Source: a virus
Length of the DNA stretch: 64,000 nucleotides
Reading direction: 5' to 3' (one strand)
Virus record (IMG/VR): IMGVR_UViG_3300044612_003086
Span: 1 to 64,000 of that record
Position numbers and translations under genes: made by a program. Positions 30,376 to 37,853 of the stretch are shown in pieces. Under the pieces are notes generated by a model. It saw only the letters and a list, made by a program, of their open reading frames with translations, did no database searches and was not told the DNA's origin. The stretch's first letter is position 1; every line of letters starts with the position of its first letter.

Positions 30376-30570
30376 TCACTTAAATTTATCCAATGCATAC
30401 AGCTCGGCCGCCAGTTTGCGGACTTTCTTCCAGTGTCTTGATTGTCTCCCATTTGCCCCCAGACAGCATGGGATGAGCCCTGTGAAGGACAAATGCATGA
30501 ATGCCCTGTCTTCGTATGCTTCAATCACGTCCGGTGAATCCGAGTACAAAGCGTCCTGTGTTTCTTTCAC
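30376..30570 (-). CDS. Hypothetical small protein
   Basis: 64 residues with a GTG start; basic, ends with a Lys-rich helix, two adjacent Cys in the middle. No clear ribosome-binding site. Divergent from the gene at 30594. Confidence 0.45.
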   Translation of the reverse strand: MKETQDALYSDSPDVIEAYEDRAFMHLSFTGLIPCCLGANGRQSRHWKKVRKLAAELYALDKFK

Positions 30571-30593
30571 GGTTCAAGCGTATACTGAAATTC

Positions 30594-30824
30594 ATGCAAA
30601 CCCAATACCTGTCGTTTAATGATTTTCTTGCTGATGTCAGCATTAAGTATGAGCACCAGAAGAACGATAAATACCCACTTCGCTATGGGCAAATGTACTT
30701 CAACCTTCTGGAAGAATTCAGGCCGGCACTTGCTATCAAACTACGGGAATCACCATATGACCCGTACTACTCAGTACATGAGGAGATTCCAGAGACTCAC
30801 GCATTTGTTGAGTCGAACTGGTAA
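30594..30824 (+). CDS. Hypothetical small phage protein
   Basis: 76 residues with YPLRYGQMYFNLLEEFRPALA and DPYYSV, a pattern shared by small phage proteins of unknown role. TATACT ends exactly 7 bp before the ATG and there is no Shine-Dalgarno, so a leaderless mRNA is likely. Confidence 0.65.
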   Translation: MQTQYLSFNDFLADVSIKYEHQKNDKYPLRYGQMYFNLLEEFRPALAIKLRESPYDPYYSVHEEIPETHAFVESNW

Positions 30825-30992
30825 CTAGCTGTTTGATTTCTTTTTTGCTAGTTGTGTTATTTGTATAACCTCAAACATTGAGCCCTTTTCCAGCAGCGAC
30901 TTAATCAGCGACTCACTAGAGAATCGTGCTATGTCGCCTCCTGTTGACTTCCTTACTGAAATCATAAAGCTCTCTTCGTTATTGGTTGTCAC
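30825..30992 (-). CDS. Hypothetical small protein (55 residues)
   Basis: GTG start at 30992 with AGGAGG about 10 bp upstream. Product is alpha/beta (FMISVRKSTGGD..., FEVIQITQLAKKK). Convergent with and abutting gene 30594. Function unknown. Confidence 0.5.
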   Translation of the reverse strand: MTTNNEESFMISVRKSTGGDIARFSSESLIKSLLEKGSMFEVIQITQLAKKKSNS

Positions 30993-31111
30993 TTCTACTG
31001 TTCCTCCTATTAGTTCTCCGTGAATGGAGATTATTAAAGAGTGCCGGCATTTTTATTAGCATTTTCGGCACCCTAGATATATATAAAACATGTTCCGCAT
31101 TTAGGATAAAT

Positions 31112-31579
31112 TTATCTAATAAATATGTCAGCGCAGCATTTTTCACCGACATTAATTGTGAGTAATCCATAACCAATTGGTATTGATATCTCTACAAATT
31201 CCCGGGAAATTATTCCGCACAAATCACAGTCTGTGCTTTTCATCTGCTCGTGCAGCAGGGGCATGAAGTCCGGCAAACACATTGAACAGCATGCAACCTG
31301 AATTGCTGGCAGCAGTAAATGGTCAATTGTTGGTGGCACCGTATTGATGTGCGGACAGAATTTTTCTATTCTTTGGAGTAAGTCATCTAGTGCTTCGGCA
31401 ACTGCATCAGGCACATTGTCTCTTTGTACTGATTGGAATCCTCTTGGCAGCAGTTCTTCGTTGAGTTTGTCGGCTTGTTCAGCCTGTTTCTGTGTCAGCT
31501 CGGAGATGAATTTGTTCATTTCCTTTTCGCTGTCGAAATGTTTTCCATCGGGTGCGGATTTTCTAAAACGTGGGTCCAT
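31112..31579 (-). CDS. Hypothetical Cys-rich protein
   Basis: 155 residues. N-terminal coiled coil, then Cys clusters (FCPH, CCSMC, DCDLC, KCC) consistent with zinc binding. Family not recognised. ATG overlaps the TAA of the tiny frame upstream. Confidence 0.6.
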   Translation of the reverse strand: MDPRFRKSAPDGKHFDSEKEMNKFISELTQKQAEQADKLNEELLPRGFQSVQRDNVPDAVAEALDDLLQRIEKFCPHINTVPPTIDHLLLPAIQVACCSMCLPDFMPLLHEQMKSTDCDLCGIISREFVEISIPIGYGLLTINVGEKCCADIFIR

Positions 31580-31698
31580 TAGTGGATAAATCTATCTGAA
31601 GTAAATGCCATTTTCAAAAAAAAATTTTGGAGTGTTGCTATAGCAGTGATTGTATTTTTCATTACTTTTTGTTGGAAGTACCCGCGCCGGTCGCTCAT
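31579..31698 (-). CDS. Possible 39-residue basic peptide
   Basis: Frame between tRNA-Lys and gene 31112; its TAA overlaps the next ATG (TAATG), typical of coupled genes here, but no ribosome-binding site is seen. Confidence 0.35.
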   Translation of the reverse strand: MSDRRGYFQQKVMKNTITAIATLQNFFLKMAFTSDRFIH

Positions 31699-31718
31699 AT
31701 TTTGAGTTTTCTTTGGCG

Positions 31719-31791
31719 TGCGCCCTCTGGGGTTCGAACCCAGGACCAACGGATTAAAAGTCCGGTGCTCTACCGGCTGAGCTAAAGGCGC
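31719..31791 (-). tRNA. tRNA-Lys(TTT)
   Basis: 73 bases, complete cloverleaf: acceptor GCGCCTT/AGGGCGC, anticodon loop CTTTTAA, T-loop TTCGAAC. No encoded CCA. Confidence 0.9.
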
Positions 31792-31805
31792 GAAAAACAC
31801 GCTAT

Positions 31806-31931
31806 TTATTTCTTTTTCTTTTTCTTTTTTGATTGTTTCTGTATCTTGCGCGTAACAGAAAAAATATACACCCACATAGCAAAGCTCAAAACGAGCACAA
31901 TCTGCCAAGCTATAAAAAGAAAATTAGGCAT
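31806..31931 (-). CDS. Single-pass membrane protein (41 residues)
   Basis: One transmembrane segment (about residues 3-26) and a tail of ten Lys-rich residues. GGAGAAGTA before the ATG is an excellent ribosome-binding site; ATG overlaps the upstream TAA (TAATG). Function unknown. Confidence 0.6.
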   Translation of the reverse strand: MPNFLFIAWQIVLVLSFAMWVYIFSVTRKIQKQSKKKKKKK

Positions 31932-32080
31932 TACTTCTCCAGTTTTTTAAGTTGGTTTTCCCTCAGCAGTCTATATGTGTCTGGGGATATGTCAAGCACC
32001 CATTTTCTTGTCGGATACTTGCGTGTCAGCCACGCCTTGTAGTCGGCCAGGGTTGGCGGAATGTCTGGGTGGGTGTTCAT
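31931..32080 (-). CDS. Hypothetical small protein (49 residues)
   Basis: AAATGGAGAAAA precedes the ATG, which overlaps the upstream TGA (ATGA). Product: a Trp/Lys-rich helical peptide. Part of a tightly coupled cluster 31806-33012. Confidence 0.65.
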   Translation of the reverse strand: MNTHPDIPPTLADYKAWLTRKYPTRKWVLDISPDTYRLLRENQLKKLEK

Positions 32081-32283
32081 TTTTCTCCATTTATAAATGA
32101 TGCGTTGTATTCAGCATTTTTGTGGCGCCTTTGATACGAACAGTCTTCATGTTCGAGCTCGCAGTAACAGTCATAGTACGGAAACTTGGTTAAACACGTA
32201 TTACATACGGTCACATTTCCGTAATACGTGAATCCAGGTGGCTTTGTGGCGCTACAGCAGTAGTCGTCCTGTTCAGTAGTCAT
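32077..32283 (-). CDS. Small Cys-rich protein
   Basis: 68 residues; CC, CNTC, CYC and a late Cys suggest zinc binding. Overlaps neighbours by 4 and 11 bp. Function unknown. Confidence 0.6.
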   Translation of the reverse strand: MTTEQDDYCCSATKPPGFTYYGNVTVCNTCLTKFPYYDCYCELEHEDCSYQRRHKNAEYNASFINGEK

Positions 32284-32602
32284 GTCCCTCTAGGTCTATG
32301 TTGAATGCTTCATTTTCAAACGCTGTATAAGCATCTTTCCAAGTCTGCGGAACAGCGAAGTCTGGGTTTATCCTATCGCTGATTTGATTATTGTACAAAC
32401 ATTCTTCGGCGTAGTAGTTCCTGATTATCTTCTTTAGTCTATGTATTTCGTACGCCTGTTCAGCGATAATTCCCATAAGTTCATCGTTGACAGAGTCATT
32501 TGCTTTTATCACTTCTGCGGCTTTGGAGATTATTGACCCACCTCTACCATGTTGGAGTTTGCGAGCAATTGACTCAAGCTGTTCGATTATTTCATTAGCC
32601 AT
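32273..32602 (-). CDS. Hypothetical protein
   Basis: 109 residues; helical first two-thirds, acidic end. Overlaps both neighbours. Function unknown. Confidence 0.6.
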   Translation of the reverse strand: MANEIIEQLESIARKLQHGRGGSIISKAAEVIKANDSVNDELMGIIAEQAYEIHRLKKIIRNYYAEECLYNNQISDRINPDFAVPQTWKDAYTAFENEAFNIDLEGHDY

Positions 32603-32750
32603 TAGCGGCTTTCTTTTCGTCCAGAATTTTTCCGCATACAGAACAGAAGATTACACCGCCTTTTTCGTTGCCAAGAAAGTGTTGCCAATTACCGCAGCGA
32701 TGAGGCATGCGAGATGTCAGCCAAATCCAGAAGTATCTAATTTGTTCCAT
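32595..32750 (-). CDS. Small zinc-finger-like protein (51 residues)
   Basis: RCGNW near residue 19 and CSVCGK near 37, a likely zinc ribbon. GGGGGAAG lies 0-2 bp before the ATG. Overlaps the genes on both sides by 8-14 bp. Function unknown. Confidence 0.65.
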   Translation of the reverse strand: MEQIRYFWIWLTSRMPHRCGNWQHFLGNEKGGVIFCSVCGKILDEKKAANG

Positions 32751-33012
32751 CTTCCCCCCAGTGTTGCTTGTCCAGCGTGGACATTAACTCATCGATTGCA
32801 CGCCACAGCTCTGGCCAGTCTCTGCGGAGCTTGGCCATCATGCGCCTGTGTCGCCTCGTATCATCGTCAATCCATGTGATTGCCATGCGAAATGCAAATA
32901 CTTTATGCAATAGCTCATGGTATTTTTCCTCAAGGTCGTCATACGCGAACATCAGAAGCTCATGTTCTGACTCAAACCCCTTGATTATGTTTTTCATTTT
33001 TTCTTTTTTCAT
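32737..33012 (-). CDS. Hypothetical helical protein
   Basis: 91 residues, almost all helix. GAGGAGGAAAA precedes the ATG. First gene of the cluster, directly after tRNA-Met. Function unknown. Confidence 0.65.
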   Translation of the reverse strand: MKKEKMKNIIKGFESEHELLMFAYDDLEEKYHELLHKVFAFRMAITWIDDDTRRHRRMMAKLRRDWPELWRAIDELMSTLDKQHWGEDGTN

Positions 33013-33024
33013 TTTTCCTCCTCG

Positions 33025-33097
<73 letters not shown>

Positions 33098-33102
33098 TTT
33101 GA

Positions 33103-33384
33103 TTATAAATCTCTTGGCGGTATCGGTATTCCGCCTCCAGCCATTCTGAGGAATGTTTTTTCGTCAATAACCTCAAACGACCATGCGTCTTGAGTGAATC
33201 CATTATTTATTTCGTGCGGTCTTCTGTCAATCAACGAAATCAGTCTGCACCTAGCGATATTCCCGTCAATTTTAGTGTTTACGTACCATGTTTTTACTGG
33301 GTCTCTTGTTTGCCAAATAACATAAATGCAGTCATCGGTTTGGCCTGTTTTTGTTATTTTTCCAATTGTCCCTTTTTGTGACAT
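33103..33384 (-). CDS. Hypothetical protein
   Basis: 93 residues, beta-rich (IYVIWQTRDPVKTWYVNTKI). 13 bp after the gene at 33398. Weak ribosome-binding site. Function unknown. Confidence 0.6.
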   Translation of the reverse strand: MSQKGTIGKITKTGQTDDCIYVIWQTRDPVKTWYVNTKIDGNIARCRLISLIDRRPHEINNGFTQDAWSFEVIDEKTFLRMAGGGIPIPPRDL

Positions 33385-33397
33385 GTTATTACCATTC

Positions 33398-33787
33398 TTA
33401 TTTCTCGACTACTTTATATTTTGCATAGTGCAGACTTTTTTCAGCATACTCGGGATTTAGCGTTTTACGCCATCCGCCGATAGATTCCATGAGCACACCA
33501 GGCTGTCCTGTTGCCTCGCACGTGCGAGCCGCAATCTCCTCATGTTTGGTGATTATTTCACTAAGCCTGACTGGCTCATGACATGACTCCGACACCTCGA
33601 TGTAATATCTCAACCCACCAAATTTTTGTTTCACTTGAAGGATTGTGTAATTTGGGTCTATCGCGAGAAGTTCTTTGTCGCAGTCAAGGACAATCTTGTA
33701 CCACCCCTCATCGACGTCGATGTTCTTCCACCACCCATCTTTTATTCTTTGGGCTAGTTCTCTTATTTCTATGCTTATGTTGTTCAT
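33398..33787 (-). CDS. Hypothetical phage protein
   Basis: 129 residues with GWYKIVLDCDKELLAIDPNY followed by QVKQKFGGLRYYIEV, a pattern seen in many phage proteins of unknown function. Adjacent to tRNA-Val. Confidence 0.65.
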   Translation of the reverse strand: MNNISIEIRELAQRIKDGWWKNIDVDEGWYKIVLDCDKELLAIDPNYTILQVKQKFGGLRYYIEVSESCHEPVRLSEIITKHEEIAARTCEATGQPGVLMESIGGWRKTLNPEYAEKSLHYAKYKVVEK

Positions 33788-33790
33788 AGT

Positions 33791-33861
33791 GGGAGCCGAG
33801 GGTCTCGAACCCTCCGCCTACTCGATGTAAACGAGTTGCTCTACCGCTGAGCTAGGCACCC
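33791..33861 (-). tRNA. tRNA-Val(TAC)
   Basis: 71 bases; anticodon stem ACTCG/CGAGT with loop TTTACAT, T-loop TTCGAGA, acceptor GGGTGCC/GGCTCCC with one T-T mismatch. Confidence 0.8.
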
Positions 33862-33877
33862 TGCGTGTTCACCTTAG

Positions 33878-33952
33878 TGCCCCTGGTTGGAATTGAACCA
33901 ACGTGGACCGCTACGGTTTCTACACCTTATAAGAGTGAGCCGATACAGGGGC
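33878..33952 (-). tRNA. Atypical tRNA, probable Ile(TAT)
   Basis: Acceptor GCCCCTG/CAGGGGC and T-arm GTTGG-TTCAATT-CCAAC are perfect. Between them the best anticodon arm is TCACT-CTTATAA-GGTGT (T33, TAT, A37), leaving only about 7 bases for the D-arm and an ACCG/CGGT stem as a long variable arm. Could be a degenerate or D-arm-reduced tRNA. Confidence 0.6.
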
Positions 33953-33957
33953 CAGTT

Positions 33958-34284
33958 TCACTTGAATAGCTCCACTGCCTCGGTTATTCGTTCACGCAAA
34001 GCACTCACGCTTCCAGACGACGACATTTTCCCTTGGAAAACACCTTTGTGGAAAAGAAGCAATGAAGGAATAGACATAATTTCGAAGTCCTTCGCTGTCG
34101 CCATATTGTCGTCTGTGTTGATTTTAACAAAATCTACTTTCTCACTGAATTCACCAGATAGTTCATCAAGAATTGGGGAAAGTTTTAAGCACGGTCCGCA
34201 CCATGGTGCCCAAAAATCTACAAGAACCAGCTTGTCTGATGAGTTGATAAATTCACTAAATGTTTGGTCGGTAAGTTCTAACAT
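33958..34284 (-). CDS. Thioredoxin
   Basis: 108 residues. WCGPC at 28-32 is the classical active site, with DFWAPW before it and the cis-Pro loop SIPSLL around 75-80. Reduces disulfides, and is the likely electron donor to the NrdJ reductase encoded at 49611. TTAAATC precedes the ATG, without a strong ribosome-binding site; the gene follows 34295-34753 by 10 bp. Confidence 0.92.
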   Translation of the reverse strand: MLELTDQTFSEFINSSDKLVLVDFWAPWCGPCLKLSPILDELSGEFSEKVDFVKINTDDNMATAKDFEIMSIPSLLLFHKGVFQGKMSSSGSVSALRERITEAVELFK

Positions 34285-34294
34285 GATTTAAATA

Positions 34295-34753
34295 CTACTC
34301 CGTTTCATCGTAATTTTTGTCGTACATCATCTTAATTACATCTTCTGGGTAGATAAGAAAACCCTTTGCCGGGTTGTCATCTCCACCAAAATTTCTTTTT
34401 GTCTCAGGATTGAATTTATCAGGATGTTTCCTGAGAAAACGCTTTAGACGGGCTACCGATATTATTACGAACGAACCGTCCATTGCGTAAATGTATACCC
34501 ACCATTTTGCGGTTGTTACATTTATTCCGCTTGCTACCCAAACTTGCTCACCGTTTTCATCACGCGCACCGCGTGGATTTTGTTGCGTTTCCACAACCAT
34601 TCTGCCATTGCGATATCTATCGCTTTTTACTTCAAATTCCCCACCGGAGAGTGATTCAAGAAACTGAGAAATCAGTTTCTCTCCTTCCTGCCCATACGCC
34701 AGGTCGGATTTAAAATCAAATGTTCTAGCTGGTAAATCCCAAGAGTCTTTCAT
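34295..34753 (-). CDS. PD-(D/E)XK nuclease-like protein
   Basis: 152 residues. FDFKSDLAYGQEGEKLI, then GEFEVKSDRYRNGRMVVE: a helix followed by an ExK-containing strand and a further E, the order of the restriction-endonuclease-like fold. Similar proteins in phages are thought to be resolvases or exonucleases. Acidic residues D16 or E23 and E42-x-K44 would be catalytic. By motif only. Confidence 0.55.
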   Translation of the reverse strand: MKDSWDLPARTFDFKSDLAYGQEGEKLISQFLESLSGGEFEVKSDRYRNGRMVVETQQNPRGARDENGEQVWVASGINVTTAKWWVYIYAMDGSFVIISVARLKRFLRKHPDKFNPETKRNFGGDDNPAKGFLIYPEDVIKMMYDKNYDETE

Positions 34754-34795
34754 TCCTGAAAGAATACTAATTCAGCGATGGAATAACAACCGTTA

Positions 34796-35398
34796 CTACA
34801 TTCTCCAGTTGGCTAATCCGCCCTTACTATTGTTCATAATGTAACGAGCCATCATTAAATTGCAGTGCACTGTCTTAAGCCCTTGCATTCGGTTTTCGAC
34901 AGCATTGTCCCCGCATACATTTTTTACTGCCGAGTACCAACTGGAATTGATTTGCAACAATCCCGTATCGTATGAGCCGTCCTTGTTTAGAGCGTAGGTC
35001 ATGTTGCCAGCGGCATCCCACTTCGCATTTTGTGCTTTCGGGCGACAACCCGACTCCCTCCACGCAATGTATGACCATGTTTGTATTGGGTAAAGACCAT
35101 AAGCTTCGAAAACTGGCTCAAGCTTTGGGCAGCGCTTACTCGGGTCGCTTGGAACTTCTTTCCTGTGCCCCTCGTGGTCGCTTTTCACTGGTGGGAACTG
35201 CGGCAAGCTTCGCTTGGCCCTAAACCCTGGGTCGGCTTCCCTGACCTCTTGGTTTGCGGCCCACACCGGATTTTCAACTAACACCTCCTCAACCGATAAA
35301 TTGACCGAAGTGTTTGCTGTTTCCGTTGTGTTTGTCGGAATTCCAACTCCAGCTATAAAAAGGAGTATAGAAAATCCCCATCCAATAAATGTGTTCAA
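34796..35398 (-). CDS. Secreted lysozyme/transglycosylase-like protein
   Basis: 200 residues. Residues 4-21 are a signal peptide or anchor. The C-terminal 110 residues have IAWRESGC (catalytic Glu of the lysozyme superfamily), YDTGLLQINSSWY and Cys residues that may pair, typical of SLT/C-type-lysozyme-like muralytic domains in actinobacterial and phage proteins. Probably cleaves peptidoglycan, as an exported lysin or cell-wall enzyme. Confidence 0.75.
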   Translation of the reverse strand: MNTFIGWGFSILLFIAGVGIPTNTTETANTSVNLSVEEVLVENPVWAANQEVREADPGFRAKRSLPQFPPVKSDHEGHRKEVPSDPSKRCPKLEPVFEAYGLYPIQTWSYIAWRESGCRPKAQNAKWDAAGNMTYALNKDGSYDTGLLQINSSWYSAVKNVCGDNAVENRMQGLKTVHCNLMMARYIMNNSKGGLANWRM

Positions 35399-35552
35399 TT
35401 GCTTCTCCTGTTGTCGGCGGATAAGACGTGGCGTTTAGTAAAAAGCCAATATTTGGTTTGCTTTGGTCACCCCGCCAGGGGCACTATTAATTATAACAGT
35501 TTGATTACGCCAGCTGCAACCGCGTAGCAACCAATAAAAATAAGGGTTTTAT

Positions 35553-35786
35553 CTATTGAAAGTTATCTGGTCCAAGAATCTCAAAAACAGCAAGCACTTT
35601 ACCCTGTGGCGTCGGACCGATAATAATTTCAAATTGCATTGACCGAAGTATCAGTTCGGCTATGTCTTCCGCTTGTCGTTTTGCGTCTGCAGCATCTTGC
35701 TCATCATTTTGTTTAACGGAAATATAATTTAAAATCACTTCCGCTAAATGGTCAATGACCGTGAGTCTAGATACTGGTTCTGACAT
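35553..35786 (-). CDS. Hypothetical small protein
   Basis: 77 residues, acidic helix then a beta-hairpin (FEIIIGPTPQGKVLAVFEI). Divergent from ssb. Function unknown. Confidence 0.6.
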   Translation of the reverse strand: MSEPVSRLTVIDHLAEVILNYISVKQNDEQDAADAKRQAEDIAELILRSMQFEIIIGPTPQGKVLAVFEILGPDNFQ

Positions 35787-35788
35787 GG

Positions 35789-35817
35789 TTGACAGGCTAC
35801 ACCAGTTGGGCTAGGGT
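35789..35817 (+). promoter_or_regulatory. ssb promoter
   Basis: TTGACA, 17-bp spacer, TAGGGT: a consensus host-type promoter, 31 bp before ATG 35849. Confidence 0.8.
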
Positions 35818-35848
35818 GACACGCAATATCAACCCAGTAGGAGAAGAA

Positions 35849-36331
35849 ATGAACCTAGCGCCAATAACAGTAATTGGGAACGTCACGGCGGACCCAGAGC
35901 TCACCTACACGCAAAGCGAGCAGGCCCGCCTGTCGTTTTCTGTAGCAGTTAACCACATCTGGTACGACCAGAAAAACGAAAAGCAGGAAAAGGTCAGCTA
36001 CCACAACGTAACAGCGTGGAGATACCTTGCTGAAAACACTGCACGAGTAATCGAAAAGGGCATCGGCGTCGTTGTTTATGGACGACTAGAGCAGCGCTCA
36101 TATGATGACAAGGACGGCAACAAGCGTTCAATCACGGAGATTGTCGCAGAAGACATTGGCGTACTGACTCGCTCAATTGAGACGATTACTCGTCGTGTTG
36201 GAAAGAATTCTGGTGAGGGCCAGCCTCAGCAGTCTGGCTCGCGTCAGTCGTCTCAGCAGACTGGAGCACGTCGCGCGCGACCAGCAACCGCCGCAGTGGG
36301 CGCCCCATCGGACGAACCAGAGCCATTCTGA
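35849..36331 (+). CDS. ssb: Single-stranded DNA-binding protein
   Basis: 160 residues from ATG 35849, preceded by AGGAGAAGAA. OB-fold with ITVIGNVTADPELTYT, VSYHNVTAWRYLAENTARVIEKG and VVVYGRLEQRSY, followed by a Gln/Ser-rich linker and the acidic tip DEPEPF used to recruit repair and replication proteins. Own promoter and terminator. Confidence 0.92.
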   Translation: MNLAPITVIGNVTADPELTYTQSEQARLSFSVAVNHIWYDQKNEKQEKVSYHNVTAWRYLAENTARVIEKGIGVVVYGRLEQRSYDDKDGNKRSITEIVAEDIGVLTRSIETITRRVGKNSGEGQPQQSGSRQSSQQTGARRARPATAAVGAPSDEPEPF

Positions 36332-36360
36332 GCCCAACCCCGAGATTCGGGGAAAAGTTT

Positions 36361-36406
36361 AAGCGCCTGTTAATTTGCGCCAGGGAGCGTAAAACAGGCG
36401 CTTTTT
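36361..36406 (+). terminator. Rho-independent terminator of ssb
   Basis: AAGCGCCTGTT/AACAGGCGCTT stem followed by TTTTT; a small CCCCGA/TCGGGG hairpin precedes it at 36338-36352. Confidence 0.85.
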
Positions 36407-36455
36407 CTATGCCCAAAATCAGTTTCTGACTCTAGAAAAAATAGTCAGAAAAAGG

Positions 36456-36484
36456 TTGCAATCTTAAAAATCAGACATTAAGTT
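36456..36484 (+). promoter_or_regulatory. Promoter of gene 36521
   Basis: TTGCAA, 17-bp spacer, TAAGTT; about 37 bp before the ATG. Confidence 0.65.
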
Positions 36485-36520
36485 TGTTGCCACCTAGACC
36501 ACAGCCAAGGAGGTAGTGGA

Positions 36521-36760
36521 ATGTCAGAATACAGCAAGCTCAAAGAAAAAGGAATGGGACGCGGTCGTCCACGTCACACAGAAGAGCAGAAAGTTCAGTC
36601 AGCAGCATTGAATACAATGCGTCAGGAAGCACGTCGACGTGCGCATTTGGTTCTCAAAAGTCGTCATATCGATGAATATAACGATATCTACGAGGCTGAA
36701 TTGGGCGCGATGCAGTCAACTGAAACTACATCACGTCGCGTAAAGCGCACGCGCAAATAA
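36521..36760 (+). CDS. Small basic protein
   Basis: 79 residues, Arg/Lys-rich (GRGRPRHT, RQEARRRAH, RRVKRTRK), likely nucleic-acid binding. AAGGAGGTAGTG precedes the ATG, the best ribosome-binding site in the window, so high expression is likely. Family not recognised. Confidence 0.7.
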   Translation: MSEYSKLKEKGMGRGRPRHTEEQKVQSAALNTMRQEARRRAHLVLKSRHIDEYNDIYEAELGAMQSTETTSRRVKRTRK

Positions 36761-36781
36761 GTTTGAGCTGAGTTGGTGGGG

Positions 36782-36940
36782 CTAAATTTGCTCGTCCAAC
36801 TCAGCTTTTCTTATTCTTTTTTCAGCGTTTGGACTAAGGTCAAGTAGAAACCTTCTTGCCCAGGTTCTTTTTTCGTTATCAGTCATTTCCCAGAAGTTCT
36901 CTGGCAACTTTTTAATTCGTTGAAGAGGTGCATCAGCCAT
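36782..36940 (-). CDS. Hypothetical small protein (52 residues)
   Basis: Start ATG 36940 overlaps the upstream gene by 8 bp and follows GAAGAAGA. Contains LPENFWEMTDNEKRTWARRFL, a helical motif of small phage proteins. Function unknown. Confidence 0.6.
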   Translation of the reverse strand: MADAPLQRIKKLPENFWEMTDNEKRTWARRFLLDLSPNAEKRIRKAELDEQI

Positions 36941-37124
36941 TATCTTCTTCGCCTTTATCGTCATTGACTAATTCGCCAGTTTTAAAACGCTTGTTTTTTG
37001 ACATATGTTCCATGATTGCTACAAGGTCCATGTGGTTTTCATAACTTGATGTCCTCATGCGGCCGTCAGCGTCTGCTATTTGGGCAAGCTGCTCTATCGA
37101 TGCTTCAAATCCAGGTGTCGTCAT
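36933..37124 (-). CDS. Hypothetical small protein
   Basis: 63 residues, helical, acidic end. GGGATGGAAGA precedes the ATG. Function unknown. Confidence 0.6.
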   Translation of the reverse strand: MTTPGFEASIEQLAQIADADGRMRTSSYENHMDLVAIMEHMSKNKRFKTGELVNDDKGEEDNG

Positions 37125-37316
37125 TTATCTTCCATCCCTAATCTTGTTAATCCTAGTTGATGAATGTTTATGTGTTTTTTTCTTTGCTGAACCATACTCT
37201 ATTTCTAGCCATTCATCAAAATCTTCGTACGCACCGGGGGTGTCCCTGATGTAGCGCTCGTACTCTTTAAGCAATTCGACGTATTCATCGTCGTCTTCAT
37301 CAAATCTTCTACCCAT
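37125..37316 (-). CDS. Hypothetical small protein
   Basis: 63 residues from ATG 37316; acidic first half, basic second half (KKKTHKHSSTR). Directly abuts the next gene. Function unknown. Confidence 0.6.
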   Translation of the reverse strand: MGRRFDEDDDEYVELLKEYERYIRDTPGAYEDFDEWLEIEYGSAKKKTHKHSSTRINKIRDGR

Positions 37317-37324
37317 AACTAAAA

Positions 37325-37828
37325 TCAATCAGCCTTCGATGACCTTGCGCGTTTTCCCGCAGATGAAGCGGCTTCTGTGTTTTTTACAAATTGTCGGCCA
37401 GAACGACTGCCTAATAGCTTTTTTCTATTTGTTGCTGCTCGCTGAGCTGGGGTAAGTCTTGACCACGCTTTTGCTGGGAGATATCTACGCATTCCACCAG
37501 GACGATTTGCTGGTTTTCCGTCTGATGTTCTCCATTTTTCTTTAGTCCATTTCTTTAGAGAGCGTTGACGTTTTTTAAGTCCACCCCTGTATCCGCCACC
37601 GGCTTTTTCATACTCAATGGCAAGTAGTTGGGCTTTACGCGCAGACCACTGTCCTGGTTTCCCGCCTTTTGAGCCGGCCATAATTCTGTTTTTTATTTTT
37701 TCGCGGAGTTGCGGTTTTGTGTAAGACATGTTTGCAGCCTTAGCCAAGATGACAGGAGCTTCGCCGACAAATGTATTGATTGACTCTTCCACCCACGCAG
37801 CTGTTGAATCTGAATTTCGCGTTCTCAT
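37325..37828 (-). CDS. DUF5872-like basic protein
   Basis: 167 residues (an internal ATG at 37729 is possible). MAGSKGGKPGQWSARKAQLLA, KWTKEKWRTSDGKPA and RYLPAKAWSRLTPAQ with a final GRQFV match the DUF5872 pattern of aquatic phages and some bacteria. Very basic; a head-associated or DNA-binding role is conceivable. Immediately downstream of the giant gene. Confidence 0.65.
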   Translation of the reverse strand: MRTRNSDSTAAWVEESINTFVGEAPVILAKAANMSYTKPQLREKIKNRIMAGSKGGKPGQWSARKAQLLAIEYEKAGGGYRGGLKKRQRSLKKWTKEKWRTSDGKPANRPGGMRRYLPAKAWSRLTPAQRAATNRKKLLGSRSGRQFVKNTEAASSAGKRARSSKAD

Positions 37829-37853
37829 ATCGATACCTATATTATTGCACTTT

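Noticed and set aside
29955-30524. 189-codon minus-strand frame
   Set aside because: Passes through a box, a half-hairpin and an 11-mer and overlaps gene 30376; low-complexity composition.
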